This document shows, in pieces, positions 42,800 through 53,018 of a stretch of DNA of 64,000 bases; the stretch's first letter is position 1; each line of letters starts with the position of its first letter. Location: assembly GCA_034620365.1 (NCBI GenBank), contig JAQGEQ010000380.1:1984001-2048000 (forward strand). The letters are read 5' to 3'. This DNA comes from Pegea sp. RAD2-039. Taxonomy: Eukaryota > Chordata > Thaliacea > Salpida > Salpidae. Position numbers and translations under genes: made by a program. The notes beneath the pieces were generated by a model. That model ran no database searches, was not told the origin of the DNA, and saw only the letters and a program-made list of their open reading frames with translations.

Positions 42800-45220
42800 T
42801 TTTCTTATAATAAATCTGAAAAGCAAAATGAACATCGTGATGATAATGACTCTTTACAAAAAAAAGTATACTAACGATACGCTCTACTCACAACCAGTTG
42901 ATTACCTAATGACAACGTTTATACAAGAATGACGTTAAAACATTTACGTCAGCGGCAAAATACTTTACCACAAGTATAAATATTTTAATATCTTTAGTTC
43001 GGTGTTGGCAACAATCATTTTTTCTGGAAGCAAATTATGTGGAAAGCATTTTTAAATTAAAATAGCTAATCTATTAATGATAGTCTGGAAGACTTTGTAT
43101 AAAATAAAGCCTAAAATACAATATAATTACTTTAATTTAAATCATTTTAACATATTTATGAAATCAACTTTTCACTTACCTCTGAAACCACTTATACTTT
43201 GATATAAAATCTTCAGTCTTATATATTGTTACTTCAAAAGAATAAACAATTGTTTTTGGTTCTAATTATACTCTAAAATTAACTATTTGCTGCTTTGTCA
43301 TTGAAATATAAAAGTTCAATTAAAAGAATTATTTAGAATTTTTCGTTTGTTTAGAAGCTTATCTATTGATTTTGTTTAGAAAATTCTAGAAGGTATTTTT
43401 CATTTATTATTCTTCGTAATTTTAACAATAATGCTTTGCATCTAAAAATATTAAGCTTTCAAAAAACTTTAAATGATAATCTCTAATTATAAGCTAAAGT
43501 TTTTCAATTCAAGAAAATAACAATTGAGTAAAATCTTTATATTCTTTTCAATCAGAATTTTTTTAGATATAATTCATTCAAAGATTTGACAGAATGTGCT
43601 AATAATAGAATCTGGTCGTTAGTTTAATGGTTTATTTAAATCTATTTTTTATGGATAATGATGTAAGTAAGAAATGATAATGATGTAATAACTTTTATTA
43701 GGAAGATACATAACCAGAGGATAATGAAGAGTTAATGAAGACATGTAACATACGTTGTATTATAGAATATCTCCTAAATGATAAGCTAAGAAGGACTCTT
43801 TTCTGGTGTATGAGTTAATTAGTTTCTTATATTGTGGGCGACATTGAAAATGTTCAAATTAGTGATAATAAAATCATCTTAGATTTGATTCTTTGCTTGA
43901 AAAATGATATTTGTGGAATTGTTGTTTTTAGACAAGGCCTTCTGAAAGTTTAAGTTGAAAAGTTCACCTTTTTAGATAACTGAGATATGAATTTCCATTT
44001 TTATCCACAATGAGGGCATGAAAAAACGTAATTTAATTTTGATTTAACAATTTATAGAAATTATGAGACAAACTGCTGTGATAAACTTCCATTTCTCTAT
44101 AATCATGCCATTTATTAACTTCAATTTCACAAACCTTACTTTAAGCTTCAATCTTAATTTCTAGCAACTTCTAGGTTTATATGTTTTGTTTAAAAAATGT
44201 TATTAATGAAGTTTTCTTTAAAATCAGCTGAGTACAAAATTAAAAACAAAAACGGATGCAACGACTTACTGCAGCGAAACATTTTTAATGAATATGTAAA
44301 GTATAAACTTCATATCTAACAGGTGAAGTGCTTTTACACCAAAAATGATTTTAAATAGTCTTTACATACTAGTTACCTAAAAGTAAACTATCACCTAACC
44401 TTATTTCAGCAGAAATATTTATTTAAATATCAGTGAATAATTGTTTAATAGATTTGTTTTCAGGTGTAAAAGTTTCTTTGTTTTAATATTACGGACGACA
44501 GTTATAATGTCAAGCTCAGTAGTGAACAAATCTTGTTGAACAGAGCGTATTTTCAATTCTAATTAATCAGCAACTTTAAAAGTTATATAAAGAGAAGTAT
44601 ACATTTGCTTGTCACTAGTAGCTGTTTTATTTTTTCTTCTTTCAATATTAAATTATTTAGATTCAGAAAAATATTTTATGGGCTAGTTTAGAAACTACCT
44701 AATATTAATATTCGATTTTTGTTCATCTATCAGACAACAGCAAAAACTATCATCAGCAAAAACTGCTCATCTCTAAATTGTATTAAAGTCTCGACAGATA
44801 GTTCTTAAGTGCCATTCGATAAAAATGATTTTTGTTAAGAATTTAAAATTAATTTCCTAAAAACTCATAAAACAGCTTTGAGTTCTAAATATCCAATTTC
44901 AAACTCTTTTATGTTAATATTAGTTTTATATTTATAATCAGACAGCAAACTGGATTTTGTGAAATATTAACCCAAAAAACAGATGACTGAACTAAAAAAT
45001 TGTTCAAATTTGTTTGTAAAAGTTTGATTTAGTCTTTTATTTTACTAAATGCGAATGAATTTTGTATTATGAAAACTTACGAGACAAACATATAAGACAT
45101 TTCAGGACAAGTTTAAACTCGCAGTTTCTTTCTTGTTGCGTTTGTGAAAATAATTCGATTTGAAATGATCTTATTGTTGATCCGGGATTTGTAGATACAT
45201 CTGTTAAAAAAGAAACCTTA
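42800..45220. other. Intergenic, A+T-rich
   Basis: This contains a ~52-bp sequence (42869-42920) with a related copy at about 51995-52046 (see findings). Otherwise no gene or RNA is recognised. Confidence 0.4.
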
Positions 45221-45227
45221 AAGAAGA

Positions 45228-48200
45228 TCAGAAGATGATGAGGATGTGACAGACTTTGACGGATTTACTGGACTTGTCGTATTTGATAACAGCTTGAAGT
45301 GGAGTGAAGAGTTTAAAGACCTGCTCTCGACCTTGAGGAGTTGTTTCATATTTTGGAGGATCGGTTCTGCAACAGAAGGAAGTTAAGGAGGTTTCGAGGA
45401 GTTTGTAGATGATCAAATACCCGACAAGTGGTGTGCCTGGCATAACTTGAAGCGGCCATTTAACTTTCATGATCTAAAAGATGAAGATGAAGAACAAGTG
45501 AAGATGAGAATTAGATGAAGATAAGGATCAGGTTAAGATCAGATGATAAGGATCAGATGAAGATGAGAAGCAGATGAAGATCAGAAGATAAGGATCAGAT
45601 GAGGATAAGGATCAGTTAAAGATGAGAATCAGATAAAGATCAGATGATAAGGATCAGGTGAGGATAAGGATTAGATGAAGATTAGGTGAAAATGAGGATC
45701 AGGTAAAGATGAGGATGAGGTGAAGACTTACTGGGAGCTTTTGATTTCCGCTAGGAGATTCTTCTTCGTCAAGTTTGAAACTGAGCAGAGGACTCGCCTA
45801 CAAAGAGCCAAAAAATGAATTTTAGAAAGCAACAAGTGAGATCTAACATCAAGATATATTCGCTTCTGGACTCCATATTCCATTGATAACACATCTAAAC
45901 TATAATCTAAAATATTAAGAACCATACATTCTGTTAGAAGCGAACCACAATTCTAGAAACAAACAAACAGATTAGAAGTGATTTGATGTGAGATATGACA
46001 AGTTAGTTACTTTGACAAAATTAGTGAAAAAAAGACTTGTGCTTTCATCAGAGGCTGCTTTTGCTTGACTCTTCCGAAGATTACAATTCGAAGCAAACTG
46101 CTGCAGTTGATTGTGAGCTGATGACGTCATAATAAAGTCATCGCGATCACCGAGAGTGGCAGCAAGTTGACGATGAACGATCAGATCGGCGTATCTTCTG
46201 ATTGGGGACGTAAAATGGGTGTACAAGGGCACATTTAGGGCGTAATGATGAAGATCAGAAAGTTTCGAACCCTCAGAACAAACATAAGTTGCTAACTGTA
46301 AACACAACTATCATTTGATGACGTAATCAACGCTATGCAAACCTTCTGTGGCTTGATGGCAAGCATAAACAGTGAATACTTCCGGTAAATACTTAACGCG
46401 TCACTTCCGCACGCCGCTGCCAGCGATTCCTGTAGATGATGACATCATGATGATGACGTCACAACAATATAGGCTTACCGATAGCGCCTTCGATGACGAA
46501 ATATCAATTTCGATACCCAACGCGCGACATTGATGCATCATGTCATCAAGCATATCTTCTTTTGGAGATGGATGGTTCCGAAGAAACGCTTGATTCGGGA
46601 AGTAGTGATACAATCGCTTAGCAACCGAGATATTAGCGAGAAGCATAAACTCTTCAATTAATCTACAAAATATCAGATGAGATTTGGAATCGTCCAATCA
46701 GAAAGAAGTTACTCGTTGCTCTGTTTGTATTGGTAGACGAAGCAGCCATTCGGGAAACCGCTATCAGCGTCTAACGTGTAACTGAGACGAATTTGATCAA
46801 GTTTTAAACATCCATCGCGCATACGACGCGATCTTAAATTCTGGCTAATCTGAAAACATGTCAACATCACATCTTCATCCTGATCTTCATCTTTAACTTA
46901 CTGTATGGAGATCTAAAATCTTGGATCTGATATCACTGAGTTTATAGCGAGGTGAAATTTGAAGATGTTTTAATTCAGAATCTTCTTTTCCGTCAATAAA
47001 GTCCTGAGCGTTATCGTAAGAAAACTTCGCGCACGAGTTGATGACGCTCTTGCCAAACCACTCGTTCAAGATCTGTAGAGATCAGATGATGCAGATTTAA
47101 AAAATAAAGATCAGAAGGGAAAAATCGGAAGATGAAGATCAGATGATAAAGATCAGATGAAGATTAGAAGATAGAATAAAAAGATGATAATAAGAAGATG
47201 ATAATAAGAAGATGAGTAAGAAAAGATTAGACGATGAGGATCAAAAGGTAAGGATTGGAAGATGAAGACCAAAAGAAAGGAATTGGAAGATGAGGATCAA
47301 AAGATGAGGACATACATTTCCATCTTTATCCAAAGTCCAGACTACACTAAAAGCGAAGCGGTCGACTTCTGCGTTCAAGCTACAAAGTTGTTCACATAAC
47401 AGACGTGGTAACATAGGAATAACTTTTTGGACCAAATACACAGATGTGGCCCTGCTAGAGGCTTCTAGGTCCAAAGCTGTTTGAGGTTTAACGAAGTGGC
47501 TAACATCAGCAATATGGACACCCACCTCAAAGTTCCCTATTTCAAAAAATATCAGCTGATTTACATATTCAAGGGTTAGAAGTTGTAAACAAACCATTAG
47601 GGAGTCTTTTACAGTGAAGAGCATCATCTAAATCTCTGGCAGTTGGGGGATCAATTGAGAAGATACATTCAGAAGTAAAATCTTTTCTTTTCTTCCGTTC
47701 CTCCTAAACATCTAAAGATCAACATCAGATCAGATAACAATCTAAAACTTACATCACTAATCTTCCAATCTTCTGAAAACTCTTGAAGACATTCGAGAAC
47801 TTCCGGTAAAAATTCCTCACTATTGATGTTATAATCGCACAAAATCCTCGCCGTTTCCGCCTCAATTTCACCTCGTTCACCAATTGACTGACATAACTCT
47901 CTAAGACACACGGCATAAGCTGATGTCGGATGTTAGATGTACATACCCGATAGGGAGGTACTGATCAACTTCCCAATCTGTGATCTTGTACGCGAAGATG
48001 ACATTTTCGATGTTTTGCTTCTTTTCTAATTCTTTGGTGACTTTCCGAAGGATGCAAGCGGATTGTAGCGCATTGTTGCACGGATGAATGATTCGGTAGT
48101 TGGAAGACTGTTGATTGAACGACGAGGAGTTTTTACAAGTCAAGGTGCTAGCTTCTAACCTTATTTTTATCTTCATATTTAAAACATCCGGTAACTACTC

Positions 48201-49771
48201 TGCAATTCACTTGCTTCATGACCCTCACTACTCTTCCAGTTTTTCTTCCTTCAATAAAACAATTTTGTCAATCATAAACGGACCATTTGATTCGGACCTG
48301 TCCGTGATGATTGATTCAACTTTAAACTTTTTATTCCGTTTGTCACATCTTTTGGTCGAGGATCAAAATCTTCCCATTCCGTTGGATCTTTTATCTCAAC
48401 AGCTACAATATCTCCTTCTAAAGCTCTGTTCCGATCTTCAACTGTAGGAATCAAAACATCTGCTTCACCCTTGGAGAGAAGTATCATGAAGTATTAGTAA
48501 AAAGTATTTCAGATCAGATTTTGGAGTTTTGAAAATTATAAAAAAAGATTTTATCAAATAGAGAAATTTGTTTAAAATTAATGATTTAGTTATTTAAAAG
48601 TAAACTGCTAATTACAAGCAGCTAAAAAATTTCAACTGGATACCGTGATAAATTTATAAGAGAACTAATTTTTACAGGTATAGAGATGTAAGAATGTTGA
48701 TTATGACGAGGATTAATTCGTATTGGAGATATAAAAACTTGTCCATTCTTAACTGCCCAATCAATTTGGTCTACTGCCCAATAGTCTTCATAAGCAGTTT
48801 TCCGGCCTTTAGAACATTTGATTGTCTAAAACATCAAATAAAAAAGATATTTTTGGTGAAAATTTTTTAGTTGGAATAACAGTTTAATTTTGATGTTAAA
48901 GTTTTATATTTTGATATATTTTTGAACAAAGACAAAAGTTTGAAAATCTTTTTAAAAGAAATATTTAAAAAGTTTAAATCTTATTTAAACATAAAAAATA
49001 GTAAATTAATTTGCTGAAATTTTTCAATTCAATAAAAATTTAATTTAAATCTTTAAAAAAATCATTTTAAACTCACATAATAAAAGTCAGGATCAACTGA
49101 ATGTACTCCCCAGATTAAATTAGAAAATTTATGATGCCTCCAGAGAGCTTCCGCTTCCTTAGAAGTTCTCATCTCAACTTTAGTCTAAAAATAAAGTTAC
49201 TTTTAAAGACTTGTTTCAATTCAGTTGATGAACATTCACCTCATAAAATCCTCCATCTGCAGAATGAACTACATAATTTTCTAATTGACCAAATTTAGAA
49301 GCTATATCTTTCACAACAAAAGGAGATTTATGCTTCAAATGTTTAAACTTAACAACCCTATGCTCAGAACTTGGCCATTTTTGTACTCCATCAAAAGTAT
49401 TTCTAATAAATAATAATTCAGTAAATCAATATATCTATTTACTCAATACATGGCTGCAGATGACAAATTTTACAACTCTTATAGCAAACACAAAACTAAT
49501 TATAATTACAGAAAGATAATGAAGAGGTCTTAAGTATCACAATTTACCATAAGTAGAGCAAAACACTGCAGGGGCATAAATATAAGATATGATTCAAAAG
49601 TATATGAAGCTGGTAGCTTTATATATCACATTTTAAGAAAGTTAATTAAATCATACTTTTTAGCAAAATTTTAAGAGGTGATAGATTTTGATGTGATAAA
49701 TAAGTTCACCTTTTTTTACTTTTAGTTTTAGATTTCGACTCTTTGATTACAGGACGAATAGCCTTCTGCAT
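45228..49771 (-). CDS. DIS3L2: DIS3-like 3'-5' exoribonuclease 2, 19 exons
   Basis: RNase II/RNB-family exoribonuclease that degrades uridylated RNAs in the cytoplasm. Nineteen exons join in frame to 869 aa (human 885). The catalytic exon (47595-47703) has [14 protein letters not shown], around residues 368-381, with all metal-binding Asp present. The next exon has [27 protein letters not shown] and CSLN; later exons have [29 protein letters not shown] and EYGVQKRIY (S1 region). No PIN domain is present, which separates it from DIS3 and DIS3L1. Cold-shock domains start around [14 protein letters not shown] and [20 protein letters not shown]. The ~110 residues before that (exons 2-3) do not resemble human DIS3L2. 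Most introns are 46-55 nt; intron 48108-48159 is built from a dispersed repeat and intron 48249-48297 has a GTCC donor. Exons 46343-47072 use more C/G-ending codons than the 5' exons. Confidence 0.94.
45476..45731. repeat. Purine-rich degenerate tandem repeat (GATGA/GATCAG units) in DIS3L2 intron
   Basis: Imperfect 6-13-bp units built on gatgaagatcag, aggatcag and gataagg fill nearly the whole intron between exons 17 and 18 of DIS3L2. The plus strand is almost pure purine with regular tca. Confidence 0.8.
47080..47312. repeat. Second purine-rich GATGA/GATCAG repeat in DIS3L2 intron
   Basis: The same unit type as 45476-45731 (gatgaagatcag, aagatgataataag) occupies the intron between exons 10 and 11. 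Confidence 0.75.
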
Positions 49772-49779
49772 AATTCCTT

Positions 49780-50480
49780 TATTCAATGTTTTGTTTAAAA
49801 CTACAGATAATCTATACATTTAAAACATAAACTTGATAGGAATAAGTAAAAATTAAATTTTGAAAATATAGTTGAAAAAATAAACACTAAAAATATTTAT
49901 TTTATTAAGTTGAAAATTTTGTTTAAAAAAATATAAAGTTTTAACATCTAAAATTTTGTTGAAAAATATTTGGTGAAAAATATTTTATAAATATTTTACA
50001 AACATTAATTCAAATGAAATTTAGAAATCTTTATAAATATAATTAAGTTTTATGAATTTATCAAAAAATATTAAAAGAATTTTAAACATTAAAATTAACA
50101 AAAATAATTGTTTCTTTTCAAAACTTAATGTTTAGATGACAAATATATTTTATTATTACATAATATTGTGAGATTATAAGATCCCTAATTTATAAGATAC
50201 TAAATAAATCTATATAAAAACTGATAGGTACAAAAATTAAATTAAATTCGAATGATAAATATTTATTTATAAATATTCTATTGATTTCGATAGCAGAAAA
50301 ACTATTAGAAGTCATTTTCGCATGTAAACTTGAATAGACAGGTGATAATTTGGTTGCGTTTACCATAGCTATCAAAATATAAATTCAAAATAATATGTAT
50401 AAAAAAGCTTATCATCTAATAAAAATATACTATGAAACTTGCTTTATTATTTTTTTTTTATAAATAGTTGTTTTATATTT
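49780..50480. other. A+T-rich spacer upstream of DIS3L2
   Basis: It should contain the DIS3L2 promoter. No element is recognised. Confidence 0.35.
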
Positions 50481-50489
50481 TATGATAAG

Positions 50490-51950
50490 CTTTCACACAG
50501 TCACAACTTTACAGCCATTGATGTTGATTGGCTGGAGAACGTTAACTCCTTGGATGACAACTTTTGTCTTTTTAGGCTTATTTTCATTTCGAAGTCTTTG
50601 CAGACTACTGAGAATCGATATATCAGCATTTGTATGTCTTTTGCTGAATGTGTAACAATTGCAGCGTCATCAGCAAAACGTAGGTCGCAGATGTAGATCA
50701 TTTCTACCTTGCTCTTCATCTTTAGACGTGCTGCATTAAAAAGACTTCCATCAGATCTTGAATGAAGTTAAATTCCTTCGGCACACGCATGAAGCACTTG
50801 TTTTAATAACATTGAGATAGAAATGACAAAAAATGTTGGGGCGAGGACACATTTCTGCCTTGCTCCATTTTTGATGGCGAATGCTTTGCCTACAATTTTA
50901 AGTAAGGATATTCCTTTGCAGTTGTTGTAATCGGACCTAGCACCCTTGCTTTTGTACAACGTTATGTTTGCATCCCGCATGTCTTCTGGAGTCTGTCCTT
51001 CCGCCCAACATTTATTTAAATATTGCAAAGAAGGGGAAGAAAGCAAGTTTTACATTGTTTCAGGAGGTCTGAAAACGGTTGCTAAAATGGCTTTGCTGAG
51101 CTCTCCTCTAGTTAGTTTGCAATCTAGATCTTGCACGATAGATAGTTGTTCCATTTTATTCAGCGCAGTATTTGTCACGGTCTTTTGTTGGTAATAAAGA
51201 AGCGAAAAATGTTCCACCCACCTACCTAGTTGCTCATCTTTATTGTACAAGATTTACCCTGCGGTAGATTGTAGTGGAGCTGTTTGACATCTTTCGGGTC
51301 CAGTTGAACTCCTTATTCCATTGTAAACGGGTTGGGCGTCACCTATTGCTGCTGCAGCTTCGGGTTTTTTCGCTTTTGCGATGCCAAAACTCATTAGCAT
51401 ATTTCTTGCAGCCCTACGAAATGTCTTTCTGACCTCACGCAAATTGCTAATATTTGTTGGACAAAGTTCATGCTGTTGCTTTACATGCGTTTTACATCCG
51501 CTCAGCGATAGGAAGTAACGAGTTTTCATCGAACTAGTTCTTGCTGCTATAAGTTCTCTTTTTAAAAGCTTCTAGTGCGCTATCGTATATCTTAACCTTC
51601 ATTTTAGACCAAGACAAGAGACAGTGGTGTCTGTTGATGATGTTAGCTTATCCATTAAAGTTAAAAGTTTTACAATTTTCTCTAGAACGCGCATGGCAAC
51701 TACAGCGGTGTTTTTCTTTCGACTTCTACTTTATTTTACTTGAAAGACGCAATTTGCAGTATACTATAGAGTGATCGCTGTTGCATTCAGTACTATGGTC
51801 TGATCTTGTCAATAGTACATTAGCTAGAAGGCTACTTCTTAACAATATGAGATCTAGCTGGTGTAAATGCTAAGAGCGTAGATATCTGTAGGAAACTTTG
51901 TGTTGTAGTTTGGTCATAAGAAGGTAGTTGGTATTTGTAATAAAAGTAAC
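50490..51950 (-). mobile_element. Decayed non-LTR (LINE) retrotransposon, endonuclease tail plus reverse transcriptase
   Basis: Read on the minus strand, pieces occur in the order expected of a LINE ORF2. First comes an endonuclease C-terminus at about 51715-51945, around SDHSIVYCKLRL. The linker is at 51050-51530, with the LGRWVEHF motif. Reverse transcriptase follows at 50768-51046, with NNCKGISLLKIVGKAF and QKCVLAP. The catalytic box FADDAA is at 50501-50719, preceded by SRSDGSLFNAARL. The central RT block (about 120 residues normally between GKAF and the CVLAP motif) is missing. Several frameshifts and stops are present, so it cannot be active. The motif style fits the CR1/Jockey-like or RTE-like group common in invertebrates; I cannot pick the clade. 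Confidence 0.85.
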
Positions 51951-52348
51951 TCTTCATATAAAGCTCTATTCAAATAAATAAGGACATAACGATAAATATA
52001 CTAACGATATGTGCTATCTACAACAAGCCTATGACCGAATGAGAACCGCCTTGTAAGTTACCCCAACAAGCCAGTGTAAGTTGTAGTTTAAAAGTTACTA
52101 ACTAGTTCTACTTCAACTAGTCGTGCTTCAAATAATTGTTGATGTTTTATAAATATGTAATCTTAACAATTACTTCGCCTAATTTTTGTCAAACAGAATA
52201 TTATTTCCAACTTCTTTAACATATCTAAGCAAAAAATATCTGAATAGATTTCTTGTTGCGGTTTATGATATAAAACGTAGAACCAGATGACTTTAGGGAA
52301 AGGTTTCTAATTAAGCTAGTTAAAACTTTACAAAGATTTAAAAATTAG

Positions 52349-52543
52349 TTTTATCAGATACTTATTCAAGCTCAAGAAGTTCAGCAAATATTTTGGGAGA
52401 GGAACATACAAGATACTATAGAGGCTTGCTGCGCGCTTCTTCAGCAATATGGAATTTTAATCACAAGATTTTCTAATAAGAAAGTTGTTATTGACTTGGT
52501 GTTGTTGGTTGAGGATATTTTACAAGTCAAGGTGGTAAATTGA
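52349..52543 (+). other. 64-codon open frame ending in a copy of the ~110-bp repeat
   Basis: The frame opens right after a TAG that could also serve as an acceptor (AAATTAG). It runs through EVQQIFWERNIQDTIEACCA and ends VIDLVLLVEDILQVKVVN. The last ~35 codons coincide with a diverged copy of the repeat present at 60600-61000 and keep the same reading frame as that copy's open frame. It may be a terminal exon of an unrecognised gene from which the repeat derives, or a repeat copy that happens to be open. Confidence 0.3.
52430..52538 (+). repeat. Single diverged copy of the ~110-bp dispersed repeat
   Basis: It shares gcttcttcagca, an acaagattt block, attgacttggtgttgttgg and tttacaagtcaaggtg with the tandem copies at 60.6-61.0 kb, in the same order and spacing. 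Confidence 0.75.
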
Positions 52544-53018
52544 CACAATAGGTTATATTTAAATATTTTTTGGGCAGATTTGAACTTTGTAGTGCTGGTT
52601 TATCTGATTCTAATATTTATTTGTTTATTTGATAATCTTTAGTTCGACAATAAGCATTAATAAGATTGAAACTGATAAAAAAAAGACATATTTTCAATTT
52701 ATTGTTGAAATTTTTAGTTTAATTTCAATTTTGAAATAAAAGTTTCATGAATAAGATGTTAGAAGAAAAAGCTGCAAAATTTAGTCTACAAATATAAAGT
52801 TTAACTAAAAGTTCAAAAGAAATTACGAAAGTTTCATCAAAAATAATTAAGATCAATTAGAAAGCTGAATGTAGATTAAAGAGGAAATTTGCTTTTTGAA
52901 AATCGCAGTTACAAAGATGAATAAGTTTGATTGCACAAGCATATAGCAACATATAAATATATACAAGCATGAATTAGTAGGGATTAAATGACTGAATACA
53001 AGGAGTACATTATAATAT

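Noticed and set aside
48115..48447. 110-codon plus-strand frame over DIS3L2 exons 5-7
   Set aside because: Antisense to well-supported exons. It arises because the repeat-derived intron and the exons happen to be open on that strand.
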